From Gracilaria caudata (lineage: Eukaryota > Rhodophyta > Florideophyceae > Gracilariales > Gracilariaceae): a stretch of 49,530 nucleotides of DNA. Position numbers and translations under genes: made by a program. Below the pieces are notes generated by a model. The model was not told the DNA's origin, did no database searches, and saw nothing but the letters and a program-made list of their open reading frames with translations. The DNA is taken from contig JASCIV010000074.1 of the NCBI GenBank assembly GCA_030374735.1, positions 4,159-53,688 on the forward strand. The letters run 5' to 3'. Below are positions 29,721-40,070 of this stretch, piece after piece; positions within the stretch are counted from its first letter, which is position 1, and the number at the start of each line of letters is the position of its first letter.

Positions 29721-30842
29721 ATGACATTCAACCTTGTTCAGGTTTTGGTGGTGGCCGGAGCGACGATCAGTGGATCTCTCCTTGCCGCTCTGTACGTACT
29801 TCAAGAAAAACTAATATATCATCCTACGATTCCAACGAGGGAATATGAGAAAAGTCCCGCAGATTATGGAATGGACTACATTGATGTCGATGTTGTTGCG
29901 AAGGATCGCGTTCGAATTCACGGCTGGCTCATCAAGCAACAGCGTTCCAAACATTCGCCTACCTTGATTTACTTTCATGGCAACGCTGGTAACATTGCTC
30001 ACAGGTTAGTTTCAATACTTTCTCCTCTTCATCCTGTTGTTTCGCATACTCGTAGAATCTCACGCTGAACACTCAAAAACCTAGACTCCCAGATGTTCGC
30101 TACTATCATCGCGACGGATTCAATGTCTTCATGGTGTCATATCGTGGATATGGCCGTTCCGAAGGTTATCCGTCGGAGAAGGGTATGCGATTAGATGCGG
30201 CGGCGGCATTGGAGTACATTCGAGACCGAAGCGATCTTGTTGATACGAATCGTATCTACGTTTTTGGCAGGTCAATTGGAGGTGCTTGTGCTATTGCACT
30301 CGCTTCAAGCGCAATCGCCAAGGATGCAATTCGCGGTCTCATCGTTGAAAACACCTTCACGTCAACAAATGACTTGGTTGACACAGTTCTACCGATGTTG
30401 CGACCCTTCAAAGCCTTTAACAGAAACAAATGGGATTCCCTGAGCGTCATCGGTAATATTAAGATACCGATTCTGTTTCTAAGGTAAGACGATTTAACGT
30501 TAGCTGTGCACATGGCTCTCTCCGAGACATGCTAACCGTGGCAAACTTGTACTTCACGTTCCAAAATTTTCTTTGTTACAGCGGTATGCAAGATGGGCTT
30601 GTACCTCCAGAGCACATGAAGAGGCTTCGTGAAGCGGCGCGAAAGGCGCCGTTTTCCGCTATGCACGCTGTCGAAAACGGTGACCACAACGTACGTCATA
30701 CTGATCATCATTAATAGAAAACACGTAAGTGCAAAGTCTAACCCATTTGTCACTCGTGAATGAACAGGACACATGGTGGCAAGGAGGCGCAGCTTATCGC
30801 AATGCAATCCTAGAATTCTTGAGAAGAATAGAACGAGAGTGA
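29721..30842 (+). CDS. Alpha/beta hydrolase, ABHD13/BEM46-like, four exons
   Basis: Exons are 29721-30004, 30085-30483, 30582-30690 and 30768-30842; the joined protein has 288 residues. The introns are 80, 98 and 77 nt, all GT...AG. The N-terminus has a membrane anchor (VLVVAGATISGSLLAALYVL). The hydrolase core shows the oxyanion HGN motif (TLIYFHGNAGNIAH), VSYRGYGRSEGYPSEKGMRL, the nucleophile elbow FGRSIGGACAIALAS (Ser in GRSIGG), the acid region LFLSGMQDGLVPP and the catalytic His in NGDHNDTWWQGG, which is completed only by the third splice. This order matches ABHD13/WAV2/BEM46. The physiological substrate is not known; depalmitoylase-like activity is a family suggestion. An ATG at 29526 in frame is a less likely start. 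Confidence 0.92.
30005..30084 (+). other. Intron 1 of the ABHD13-like gene
   Basis: 80 nt, donor GTTAGT, acceptor CCTAG. It splits an Arg codon (AG|A) in the AHRLPD region. Confidence 0.85.
30484..30581 (+). other. Intron 2 of the ABHD13-like gene
   Basis: 98 nt, donor GTAAGA, acceptor TTGTTACAG. It splits a Ser codon (AG|C) just before GMQDG. Confidence 0.88.
30691..30767 (+). other. Intron 3 of the ABHD13-like gene
   Basis: 77 nt, donor GTACGT, acceptor TGAACAG, phase 0, between the catalytic HN and DTWW. Confidence 0.85.
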
Positions 30843-31241
30843 TGTGTGAACATGACTTTTATGGCGTAGTAGTACAGACCACTGGTAAGTATGGAGAAAA
30901 TGGGTAATGTGCCAGTTCCTTGTTCAGGATCACGGTGCTATGACGATCAAAGCTGTGGACATGACCAACGGCTCATTATTGTGCGCCTCGTTACGCTCTA
31001 GCAGACGCAACAAGGAACGTACGCAATGCTTTGCTGTTGTTCTGTCCAAGCTACACAGATACTGCTGAATATCACGAGCCACTCGTAGGCTCAGCTGTTG
31101 ACGCCGATACCTATCCGAGCACCGTAAGGTATCTCACGATTCAACAAGCAAATGGACGAGACACTTACGCTCTGAAAGTAAACAAGTTCTTCGGAGTCAC
31201 GTGGACACAAGCGCCTTTACTCGTTCACAATAGCTATCCTC
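30843..31241. other. Spacer between convergent genes
   Basis: Contains the 3' flanks of the ABHD13-like and 6-phosphogluconate dehydrogenase genes. No gene or repeat recognised. Confidence 0.45.
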
Positions 31242-32888
31242 TTATTCTTGCTTGACCGAGACGCCATCAGAGCTCCAACGAGTGTGGTAGACACCTTCCT
31301 TGTCAAGGCGCTTGTACGTGTGTGATCCAAAGAAGTCACGCTGAGCCTGCACCATCTGCGCAGACATGAGGACTTCCCTTCTGAAACTGTCGTAGTAGTT
31401 CAGAGAACTGGCTGTGGCTGGGATGGCGATACCATTTGTAATCGCAAGAACAGCAATACGACGCCAGCTTTCTTGAGCGCCAATGAGTTCCGCAGCGAAC
31501 TCCTCGTCCAAAAGCAACGACGGAAGGCTGGCATCACGGTCGTAGGCAGCCTTGATGCGATCCAGGAACTTCGCGCGAATGATGCAACCACCCTTCCAGA
31601 TGCGAGAGATCGCTCCAAGGTTGAGGCCCCAATCACCATCGACACCGGCTGTTCTGATGATGTTCATACCCTGGGCATAAGAGCAGATCTTGGAGGCATA
31701 AAGCGCTTTTCTCACGTCAGCAATAATCTGCTTCTTCATGTCGGGGTTTGTCTCGGCAGAGAATGAGGGTCCCTCCAACACACCGCACGCGATCTGGCGA
31801 TCCTTCTTCAAAGCAGAAATGAATCGCGCTTCCAAGGCGGCGCCAATTGTTGGAGCCGGAACGCCTCTCGCCGCGGCCTCTTGCATAGTCCACATTCCAG
31901 TTCCCTTAGATCCGGTTTGATCCAAAACTTTGTCTACCAGAAATGAACCGTCGTTAACGACATCGTCCTTCTGACGAAGAATCTTTGCTGTGATCTCAAT
32001 CAGGAAGCTCTGTAACTCCGCGGCGTTCCACTCCTCAAAGACGTCTGAGATCTCCTCCACAGCGAGGCCTGCAACGTTGCGTAGAATATCATAGGCCTCA
32101 CCGATGAGCTGCATGTCTCCATACTCAATACCATTATGAACCATTTTAACGTAGTTTCCAGAACCTCCCGGACCAATGTAGGTCACACATGGTCCGTCGT
32201 CGACCTGAGCACTGACCTTCTCCATCATGGACTTGATTAGTTCCCACGCATTCTTCGGACCGCCTGGCATGAGACTGGGGCCGTAGCGAGCACCCTCCTC
32301 TCCACCAGATACGCCCATACCCATGTACATGATACCCTTGTCTTGCAAGGCCTTTCCTCTCCTCTCGGTGTTGGTGAAGAACTCGTTTCCACCATCGATG
32401 ATGAGATCGCCCTCTTCCAGCAGATCCTGCAGGGTGGCGATGGTGGCATCAACAGGCGCGCCAGCCTTGACCAGCATGATAATCTTCCTCGGGCGTGAAA
32501 GGCCCTGTACGAACTCCGCGACATCCTTGTAGCCCGTCAGCCTCTCGGAGAGGTTCTCGCGCCCGGCGCGAGCGACGGTGTCATCGACCTTGGCTGCACT
32601 GCGGTTGTACACGGCAATGGAGAAGCCCTTTTCGGCGATATTGAGAGCGAGGTTCTGTCCCATGACTGCCAAGCCAACAAGACCGATCTCAGCGAGACCG
32701 GTCGGGGCGGTGGTGGCGCCGGTGGAGGTGGGGCTCTCAGAGATAACCATGTTGGGCGTGGCGCGTCGGACAGTTGGGAGGGCGAAGTAGAGCGGACGCT
32801 GTGCGGGACGAAGCAGAGCGGTACGGGAGACGAGGCGCGAGCGAGACACGGGGAGTGGAGAGAGGAAGGCTGACTGCTGCGGCGTCAT
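31242..32888 (-). CDS. gnd: 6-Phosphogluconate dehydrogenase (decarboxylating), plastid-targeted
   Basis: This enzyme oxidises 6-phosphogluconate to ribulose-5-phosphate and CO2, producing NADPH, in the oxidative pentose phosphate pathway. The 548-residue precursor has a leader of about 65 residues rich in Ser, Arg and Pro (MTPQQSAFLSPLPVSRSRLV), fitting plastid import. The NADP motif is IGLVGLAVMGQNLALN (about 67-82). Substrate and catalytic signatures are IIDGGNEFF, GVSGGEEGARYGPSLMPGG, GSGNYVKMVHNGIEYGDMQL (catalytic Lys) and IWKGGCIIRAKFLD. The end KRLDKEGVYHTRW is the usual short-chain-class C-terminus. No frameshift is visible. It is divergent from the MORC-like gene across a GC-rich 730-bp region. 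Confidence 0.97.
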   Translation of the reverse strand: MTPQQSAFLSPLPVSRSRLVSRTALLRPAQRPLYFALPTVRRATPNMVISESPTSTGATTAPTGLAEIGLVGLAVMGQNLALNIAEKGFSIAVYNRSAAKVDDTVARAGRENLSERLTGYKDVAEFVQGLSRPRKIIMLVKAGAPVDATIATLQDLLEEGDLIIDGGNEFFTNTERRGKALQDKGIMYMGMGVSGGEEGARYGPSLMPGGPKNAWELIKSMMEKVSAQVDDGPCVTYIGPGGSGNYVKMVHNGIEYGDMQLIGEAYDILRNVAGLAVEEISDVFEEWNAAELQSFLIEITAKILRQKDDVVNDGSFLVDKVLDQTGSKGTGMWTMQEAAARGVPAPTIGAALEARFISALKKDRQIACGVLEGPSFSAETNPDMKKQIIADVRKALYASKICSYAQGMNIIRTAGVDGDWGLNLGAISRIWKGGCIIRAKFLDRIKAAYDRDASLPSLLLDEEFAAELIGAQESWRRIAVLAITNGIAIPATASSLNYYDSFRREVLMSAQMVQAQRDFFGSHTYKRLDKEGVYHTRWSSDGVSVKQE

Positions 32889-33615
32889 GATCGCGTAGCA
32901 GACCGAGGGTTTTTATTAGCGAGGTCTGGCAAAGAACGGAGAAACAGTACAGCAGGTCACACAGCGCTTGTGCAGCGCGAGTTTTGGCGCTCGCCTGTGA
33001 GCTGCGGAGACAGCCTGCGTCGGCAGGAGTTGCGCGAAATTAACCTCAACAACGAGCGCGGCACCGCTCCGAGCGTCGAATGACTCATTTCGCCACCGCG
33101 ATGCGCGCCGAAGTCTGGCATCGGGTTGCGCGAGCCTCGCCATTGGCCGCATTGAGCGACGGGTAGATTCGGGTGTCGCCAATGATGCCCCGCCACATGA
33201 GCCACGTTGAAGACACGCGCTAGCCACGCGCCGCTGGTTTCTCCGCGCCTTGCTGGCGACATAACGCGCCGCTTCTCCTCCCGACAGATGCAATTTCTCC
33301 GCACTGCGCGGTATGCGCCGTGCGCAGCCAGGCTAATAGTAGCCGCGGCGGGCCGCGGGTAGCGCGCTGGCCGCGGCTACTGACAGCCAATTATACCAGG
33401 TGGCGCGTGCTCGGCTTAGCGTGGCGCACGACGCAGCGGTGATGCGTGCATGTGTCGCGCACGGGGCGAGGACGGGATGGCGGTGGTCACGGGCCCTCCC
33501 AGTGGCGCGCTGAAAGAAGCTGAGTCCCTGATGACGCCCACGCTCGTCGACGCGCGCTCCCGCGAACGCGGCTGTTGTTCGCCAGCCTCGTCGCGTACCG
33601 CCTCCATTGCAGTTC
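32889..33615. promoter_or_regulatory. GC-rich bidirectional promoter region
   Basis: The gap between the divergent 6PGDH and MORC-like genes is unusually rich in CpG and GCGC compared with its neighbours and holds an inverted repeat at 33338-33381. It is the only place for both promoters. No TATA box is evident. Confidence 0.5.
33338..33381. repeat. 11-bp perfect inverted repeat, GC-rich
   Basis: Arms AGTAGCCGCGG (33338-33348) and CCGCGGCTACT (33371-33381) are exact reverse complements with a 22-nt GC-rich spacer. It may be a protein-binding site or form a stem. Confidence 0.8.
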
Positions 33616-36600
33616 ATGACGCTCAAACGACGCCGCGCATCGCACGCTGCGCGCGCTCACAAGTGGCCGTTGGGCGCCTTCGCGCAACTCATTGACTTCG
33701 CGCAGTCGCAGAACGGCGTGTGGATCGACGTGCGTTTCTCCCAGTGCAAGGAACCTTTCTTCATTGTGCGTGATCGTGGCGACGGACTTTCGCGCGCGCA
33801 GCTGCTTTCTCGCATCGCAGTTCAGTCGCCTGTTCACGAGTGGCTCAAGGGTGACACCTACTCGTGCCCCTGGCAGGCGGCCGTCTTCCGTCTGGGCGCC
33901 GATGTCACCATTCTTTCCAAAACATCCGACGCTTGCTATGTGGCGCTGCTGAGCCGAGAGCGCATTGCAGACCTGCGCCACCCAGAGAGCCAGTCGCCGA
34001 ACATTTTTTTGCAATGGGACCACTCCATCACCGATAGCAATCCGCACGCAGCCGCTCTTTGTACATACTCTCCATGGCAATCTGTGCGCCAGATTTCTGA
34101 CGTTTTCCACTCCATTTCACCAACCGGCACGCTAGTGGCCATTTCTTCTCTCAAGAGAGACCTGCAGCAAGCAGAGCTCGAGCTCGATCTTGCCACCGAT
34201 CCCCATGATGTTCGCCTATCCGCCCTTCCTCACAAGGAGCACAACCACTTCATATCTTCCATACGTCTCTCGCATTCCTTACGCTCTTATCTCCAAATGC
34301 TTTATCTCAATCCTACATTTCGCATATATCTACGAGATCGTATTGTTCGCGAACGTCGACTATCTGTTAGCATGTTCGGGCGTCAAGATTTCGTGTTCAA
34401 TTACACTCCAGGAGCCATAACAGGCTCTACTTCCACGCCCACGTCCAAGAGACTCGTGTTTCACCTCGGGTTTGATCATTGTGCACATGAAAATGAGTAT
34501 GGCATGCTTATGTATCACAGACAACGCCTGATCAAGCCCTATCTCAAGCTCGGCTTCCAGATTCAACCTCGGAATCAAATCAGAGTCGTAGCCATCGTCG
34601 AAGCCGATCATCTTGTTCCCACCTCCAATATGCAGTCTTTCGAGGAGGAGGATGCCTACCAGGACCTCATTTTCGCGCTGGGTCAGTCACTCAAGATGTT
34701 CTGGACCCAGTATGGCTCCATGGCGAACGCGTACCGCATTCATTGTAACGATCCAATGCTCAAGTGGGTACGATGTGATGCTTGTGCTCGCTGGCGTCAA
34801 CTGGGCCCCAATGTACCTCACCCTTCGGATACCTCTTGCGCCCGATGGACTTGCGACATGAACGCCGGAGGCACTGACGTATGTAATCAACCAGACGATG
34901 TTTGCCAGCAGAAAGTGCCTTCCACAGTATTGGAGAAACGACCAATATCCCCTATATCACCACCGAAAGAGTGCCGGAAACGATCGCGTTCTGCCACCTC
35001 ACGTTTGGAAAGCCCGATGAAAAGGCCTCGACATTTGGGTGCAGTAGACCCAAGTTTGGTGAATATTGAGCCCGCCCGAGACAAAGTGGTGCTTGGTACA
35101 ACGTCACCTATCCCAAACTTGCAGAGCCCTATTGGCTTCGACAATTGTACCCCGGAGATGGGTGCTTCGGACGGGGCAGAGCTTCGCACTGATCCCTTCA
35201 GCCTCAATGAGAGCGATAGTCCGCGTTCAGGGTCGACGTCCTCACCAGGCAACATGTTAGAGAAAGCTGCCAACGCAAAGCCATTACCGAGCACAGTGCC
35301 TCACGCAGACCCAGAGCTTAAAGGTTTGGAAGCTCCGGTCTTGCCATCAGAGAACGCAAAGCTTTTGAATACGAACCATCTCCGATGGGCAGCTGAAGCC
35401 AAAGCCTGTGACATTGAGAAAGGGACCTCCGCGTCGGACGATCATCTTCGAGCATCCTTTCAAAGATCTCAGGTACCTGACGCATCCCTTCCTAGTGAAC
35501 AACGGGACATGGAAAACCCAGCGAGTATCGCCCGGTCAAATCTATCTGAAGATAATCAGAAACGGACTGGTAGAAAGGAACAAGCAAACGCTGGCGACGA
35601 GGAACCGAACCATGCCGTTGTATCAGAATCCAGGCCCCGAGCACGGAACGCTGCAGCAATTCGTCCCGCACGCCCTGGAGTTGTTCGCCATGGACGGCCA
35701 GTAGCTGTACCTCTTGTCAGAGAAGTTGTAGTTCATCACAGCGCTCAGTTCGTTGACATCAATAATCGGAACTCTACCGTCAAAGTATTTCCTGAAACCC
35801 AACAAAGAGGTGCGGAAATTTTACATATAACAACAACCGATGTTCCCACAGTTTCTGAACATCCCCAACCGTATGAGCCCCAGCCGGGCACAAATGCCTC
35901 CGCTGTGCAAGCGGGTTTTGCAAGATTATGTACAGAAAACGATCCTTGTCTTGTGGAACAACCGCAAGCCCAAACGAAAGGTAGATTTGAAAGTGACTCC
36001 ATGGAAGCCCGCACCGGTAGAGATAACGAAGAGGAAGCTATCAAGTTGCTCCTTAGTCTGCGCTCACAGGAGTATGACGATCAATCTGGTACGGAAAACC
36101 CTTCGAAGCCCCTTTTACCGGCACAAGTTTCGACGGATGTTGATCCTGACCGAAGTGATGAAACGAAAGAGCTGACTGAGATGAACCCTGTAGCAAGATT
36201 GCAAAAAGGGGAGGGAACTCAAATGGAGGCTTGTCCTCAAGCGAGTCGCGACATCCCAGACCCGTTCGGCGATAAGAGTAAGCCTGTGACTCCAACTACT
36301 AATTTGCTCCAAACTCCAACCCGAGTAGCAAAAGGCATACCGCAACGTGGTCTTCCATCTCAGCTCGGTTCGGTGCCAGGAATGCCATCTCCCAATACAG
36401 CCAATCCGTTTCTTGACGTAACTGCCGAAGACGCGCTCGTTGCCGCCCCTTTGAATGGAATCGATATATCAAAGGATTTTCTGGACTTGAGCGATATCGA
36501 TGCCGGACTGAAGACTCCATCGCAACAGAAACTCATTCCTAAGTTTGGTTCCCCGCAGAATGCGCAAGCTCAAGTGCGAAGTGGTGTGCCACATGTCCTT

Positions 36601-37524
36601 GCACAGTTGTCATATGATTCTTTGCCTCCTGGAACAGCACCCAAAATGGATCCCGCCAGTGATCCACGTAACCAATCCGCTCAAGTAAATCGGGTCATGT
36701 CAGATGCGGAAGACCACCAGCGACAAAGACACCAATGTGACACAGGTGAAAGGACTACTGATCCAAACTCTTTGGGCATAGGCGAAATGACAGCCCCAAG
36801 GGAGGAAGATATTTGCCTCCCAAACAGAGTAGGAGGAAAACAAACATCCGGTGGCGGCCTAATTCGTCAGTATAACAGAGGAAACGAAGGGGCAAATGAA
36901 GTCAGAAATATTGGTTCCCGAGGAATAATGAGTTCAGAATCCATCAGAATATCCGATATCTCTTCTATGATACCATGGTCACAAATTGCAGCGACTGCAG
37001 CAGCGGCTGGGGCCGTTGCAGCAGCTGCCACCGCTCGAGATTCGGGAGTATCAAACCAAGTGAAGACGCCAGAACGGCCCTCTTCTGATGAAGGTCCCAA
37101 ACTCAAGATATCACAGGAAGACATGGAGAAGCTAAAAGAAGAGCTTCAGGACCAGAGGCAGCTGACTGAGACCTACAAAGAAAAACTCCAGGAATTAATC
37201 TGTGCACTAGCGCCAGCCATAGCTGGGAGAATGACAAAGCTCATCAAGAACCCTAACGAAATCGACATCCTGCAGTTATCGCGAGACATTATGAGAAATG
37301 TCTCTGAAAGAGCCAAGGACGAGGCTGGTAAGGAGCAGCTGCTGGCCCTTGAATCTTGTAAAGCAAGCGAACAAATCGCTTGTTCCTCTTTGGAAAGACT
37401 GCGAGGTCTTGTGCGCAGTTTTCTGGAGGAAGCTGTGGGCCTGACGACGCAAAGTGAACAAGACAAGCCCGTCGATAGGCACTTCGAAGAGTACCTAAAC
37501 GCACTTGATGTGTTTCCCCCTTAG
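33616..37524 (+). CDS. MORC-like CW-type zinc-finger protein with degenerate ATPase domain
   Basis: MORC proteins are chromatin compactors with a GHKL ATPase, an S5 domain and often a CW finger that reads histone H3K4 methylation. The first in-frame ATG is at 33616 (1302 residues). Residues about 17-110 follow the GHKL pattern (FAQLIDFAQSQ; FIVRDRGDGLSRAQLLSRI), but the ATP/Mg Asn of the usual ELIDNA is Phe28 and the DNGxG motif reads DRGDG at 53-57. An S5-like region follows (to about 360). A clear CW finger lies near 383-430 (WVRCDACARWRQLG, then ARWTCDMN and CNQPDD). A long disordered acidic/Ser region and a C-terminal coiled coil (QEDMEKLKEELQDQRQLTET) complete it. ATP binding is probably lost. 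Whether an upstream exon exists is unclear. Confidence 0.75.
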   Translation: MTLKRRRASHAARAHKWPLGAFAQLIDFAQSQNGVWIDVRFSQCKEPFFIVRDRGDGLSRAQLLSRIAVQSPVHEWLKGDTYSCPWQAAVFRLGADVTILSKTSDACYVALLSRERIADLRHPESQSPNIFLQWDHSITDSNPHAAALCTYSPWQSVRQISDVFHSISPTGTLVAISSLKRDLQQAELELDLATDPHDVRLSALPHKEHNHFISSIRLSHSLRSYLQMLYLNPTFRIYLRDRIVRERRLSVSMFGRQDFVFNYTPGAITGSTSTPTSKRLVFHLGFDHCAHENEYGMLMYHRQRLIKPYLKLGFQIQPRNQIRVVAIVEADHLVPTSNMQSFEEEDAYQDLIFALGQSLKMFWTQYGSMANAYRIHCNDPMLKWVRCDACARWRQLGPNVPHPSDTSCARWTCDMNAGGTDVCNQPDDVCQQKVPSTVLEKRPISPISPPKECRKRSRSATSRLESPMKRPRHLGAVDPSLVNIEPARDKVVLGTTSPIPNLQSPIGFDNCTPEMGASDGAELRTDPFSLNESDSPRSGSTSSPGNMLEKAANAKPLPSTVPHADPELKGLEAPVLPSENAKLLNTNHLRWAAEAKACDIEKGTSASDDHLRASFQRSQVPDASLPSEQRDMENPASIARSNLSEDNQKRTGRKEQANAGDEEPNHAVVSESRPRARNAAAIRPARPGVVRHGRPVAVPLVREVVVHHSAQFVDINNRNSTVKVFPETQQRGAEILHITTTDVPTVSEHPQPYEPQPGTNASAVQAGFARLCTENDPCLVEQPQAQTKGRFESDSMEARTGRDNEEEAIKLLLSLRSQEYDDQSGTENPSKPLLPAQVSTDVDPDRSDETKELTEMNPVARLQKGEGTQMEACPQASRDIPDPFGDKSKPVTPTTNLLQTPTRVAKGIPQRGLPSQLGSVPGMPSPNTANPFLDVTAEDALVAAPLNGIDISKDFLDLSDIDAGLKTPSQQKLIPKFGSPQNAQAQVRSGVPHVLAQLSYDSLPPGTAPKMDPASDPRNQSAQVNRVMSDAEDHQRQRHQCDTGERTTDPNSLGIGEMTAPREEDICLPNRVGGKQTSGGGLIRQYNRGNEGANEVRNIGSRGIMSSESIRISDISSMIPWSQIAATAAAAGAVAAAATARDSGVSNQVKTPERPSSDEGPKLKISQEDMEKLKEELQDQRQLTETYKEKLQELICALAPAIAGRMTKLIKNPNEIDILQLSRDIMRNVSERAKDEAGKEQLLALESCKASEQIACSSLERLRGLVRSFLEEAVGLTTQSEQDKPVDRHFEEYLNALDVFPP

Positions 37525-37882
37525 TTCTACAGTCTGTGGGATTCGCATCAATGTTCTACACTAAATTCAAAGGTGTGCTCTTTCGAACGAAAGCAAATCA
37601 GGAGACAAGTCTCATCCGCTAACCGCCGTTCAAGTGTGGCTCCATGTTACATGGGACCATCGTAGAACATTGAAACTGAGATTCAGCTTAACTTTTTCAT
37701 ATGTGTGAGATTAAAGTAACTACCAAGACCTTAAGGGCAGAAGCCAAAGCTAACTACAAGAAAATACGCAGCCATGCAGATAATGAGCGATATGTTTTGA
37801 AGCAGAGCAATTTAGAAGTTCCTTTTTAGTTAGGTGAAAGCTGGAAAGTAACCAACTTTCCTTCTTAGTAACTCGGGATAGC
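37525..37882. other. Spacer between convergent genes
   Basis: 3' flanks of the MORC-like and TFIIF-alpha genes. No feature recognised. Confidence 0.5.
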
Positions 37883-39559
37883 CTAACCTGACGTGCTCAT
37901 TGGAGCTTCTCTTGCCTTTGGTACTAGAAAAACCTTTCTGGGATTATTCGGGTCTTTTGTGAAGTTTGCTACTTGCTTCAAGTGATCACTGAGGTTTGAC
38001 TTCTTCCCAGGGGTGTCTATCTCGAAGTAGCTGCACACCTTGGTCAAGGTAATCCGCTTCTTACCCTCCATAAGGGCTAGAAGAACATTCCTAACCTGTT
38101 CTTCAGTGGGTAAGACACCTGGCGGAGGCAATAAATGAGAAAGATCTTTTCTCTTGGGTGTGCTACCCCGCGAGCTTCTGTTCGGAGAAGGACTCACATG
38201 GCGTGAAGATGTCGGTCGAGGGGAGGATTGATTCGGAGATGATTTTGATGGGTGAGTACTACGGCTCTTCGGCGATACCTTTCGTCCCGATGGAGGCCGG
38301 GATGAGACGGGAGACGGGCTTCTTGTCCTTGGACTCTTTGATGCATTTTCATCGTCTGATCGGGGAGACTTGGGTGGAGCTATCATGGGGTCGTCCTTTA
38401 ACATCTTCCTAAGATCATGTCGTCTCTTAGCATCATTCTGCACGTACCTTTCAGGTTTCCTTACGAATTCCATGTCCACTTGAGCAACGTCATCATCGTC
38501 AAACACATGGTCATAGTCCAAGCCTTCGCCATTACCTTCATCACCAAGTGAATCTGATCTTTTCCCTCTCCTTAGACCGAAACTCGTTACTCCTTCGCTG
38601 TGCTGTTGAAGACGTTTATCATCACCCATATCGTGTTCACGCCAAGCTCGGTTCACTTCATATCTTTCCTGATACTTCTGAAGTCTTTCCTCAAGCTTAC
38701 TCTTCGTTTTCGACTTGACTTCAGTCGTACTGTTGCGGAGAGTTGGTGGTAAGTTTCTCTTCGCGCGAAACGTGAACCAGGCCGTATCGTCAACCGGATA
38801 GACTTCCACTGATTTACTTCCTTTCTGCATGACCAAAAACGCATAGCTTGTTCTTGTATTTCTTCCTTCAAAAACACCGTTGAACGTGTCAACCTTAGCT
38901 AGTAGCTTCTGTTCATCAACGGGCTCCTGAGACTCAGGCTTTTCGTCCATGTTTCCTTGCACAGCTTTTGATTCCTTTTTTAGCATCTTAGCTCGTTTCT
39001 TTTCAGCAAGCTGGTGTGCTACGTCGTGCGGAGCTACCTCTATGGTCCATCCTCTCTTAGCTCGATCGGGAACGTTTATGATTCCCAGATTACGGTATCT
39101 CTCTAGCTTCCGACTGCCGGTAAACGTAGTGTAACTGTTCTTTTGCTTTTTGTCAGCATCCAGACCCGATTTCCTGGTCTTGACTGTCTCCTCGCCGTCC
39201 CTGAACATACGCATATTCGGAGAATCGGAGAGGTCTGGTGCACGGTCCATGAACTTCGCAATAACAAACTCCCTGTCCCCTATATTCCCCGCCGCTTTTA
39301 GGAAATAGTCGTTGTGCTGCGTGTCGGACCCCTTCAAACGCTTCGCCTGTGGAATATCTGTAGCTGCCTGAGTCCTCATTCTCTTCTTGACCACCTTTGG
39401 TGTGGATGGAGCAGAGGCCCTTCCGCTCCTTAAGAGGGGCTCGTCATCGTCTTCATCATCGTCAAGGTCGATATCATCGTCAACATATCCTCCACCATTG
39501 AACACAACGTCATTGTCTGCTGTATCAACCTGGTCTACGTCGAAAGACTCCTCAGCCAT
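37883..39559 (-). CDS. GTF2F1: General transcription factor TFIIF alpha subunit (RAP74)
   Basis: TFIIF binds RNA polymerase II and helps initiation and elongation. The 558-residue protein starts with an acidic stretch (DDDIDLDDDEDDDEPLL). A region at about 230-330 contains the triple-barrel dimerisation part and following helices (AFLVMQKGSKSVEVYPVDDT; WFTFRAKRNLPPTLRNSTTE; LEERLQKYQERYEVNRAW). A long Ser/Pro/Arg-rich linker follows. The C-terminus is a winged helix (about 487-550; TEEQVRNVLLALMEGKKRIT and SNLSDHLKQVANF), the RAP74 domain that contacts the FCP1 phosphatase. The start ATG at 39559 directly precedes the acidic region. It is divergent from RPL11, another basal expression gene. 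Confidence 0.85.
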   Translation of the reverse strand: MAEESFDVDQVDTADNDVVFNGGGYVDDDIDLDDDEDDDEPLLRSGRASAPSTPKVVKKRMRTQAATDIPQAKRLKGSDTQHNDYFLKAAGNIGDREFVIAKFMDRAPDLSDSPNMRMFRDGEETVKTRKSGLDADKKQKNSYTTFTGSRKLERYRNLGIINVPDRAKRGWTIEVAPHDVAHQLAEKKRAKMLKKESKAVQGNMDEKPESQEPVDEQKLLAKVDTFNGVFEGRNTRTSYAFLVMQKGSKSVEVYPVDDTAWFTFRAKRNLPPTLRNSTTEVKSKTKSKLEERLQKYQERYEVNRAWREHDMGDDKRLQQHSEGVTSFGLRRGKRSDSLGDEGNGEGLDYDHVFDDDDVAQVDMEFVRKPERYVQNDAKRRHDLRKMLKDDPMIAPPKSPRSDDENASKSPRTRSPSPVSSRPPSGRKVSPKSRSTHPSKSSPNQSSPRPTSSRHVSPSPNRSSRGSTPKRKDLSHLLPPPGVLPTEEQVRNVLLALMEGKKRITLTKVCSYFEIDTPGKKSNLSDHLKQVANFTKDPNNPRKVFLVPKAREAPMSTSG

Positions 39560-40070
39560 GATTTCGTGATGATGATAATATGCTCACGTGCAAGGCTCTT
39601 CGTCGGCTCGGTCTCTATCTCTGTTCCAGCAGCGAGTGAGCGACCTTTAGAACTTGGGAGCACGGCAGTGGCCGTCCACTCGACTCTTCGTTAAGCCAAA
39701 AGACCACACAGCTCTGAGTTGGCCGCGCTACGTGAAACCAAGGAGCGTGTAGGTTCAGAATATTGTAAGACAGATTGCCAGATTGGAACCTGTAGAAAGG
39801 ACTCGGAAAACATTGCGAATGGTTCTGAGGGGACACGTGAACTTTTGATGTTTTGGTCGTCGAATACTTCCAACTTTTCCTGGCGCTGGAAAATGATTTG
39901 AAATCCAATTAATTCGTCTTGATCTTGTTCCGTCCACGGGACGACGACGGTGTATTGTGCAGTGCAGTCTCTAACATTGAGCGAGCAAGGTTGATCAAAC
40001 CACAGGTATCCCAAACCACCTTGGCGCCTATCCCTAGCAAGTTGTTCGTTCGAGCCGGAAGTCATTCACA
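39560..40070. promoter_or_regulatory. Divergent promoter of TFIIF-alpha and RPL11
   Basis: 510-bp region between two divergent housekeeping genes. It contains no supported gene. I see no clear TATA box. Confidence 0.4.

Noticed and set aside
33487..34110. 207-codon minus-strand frame over the MORC-like start
   Set aside because: Antisense shadow in GC-rich sequence; the plus-strand frame has the GHKL and CW motifs.
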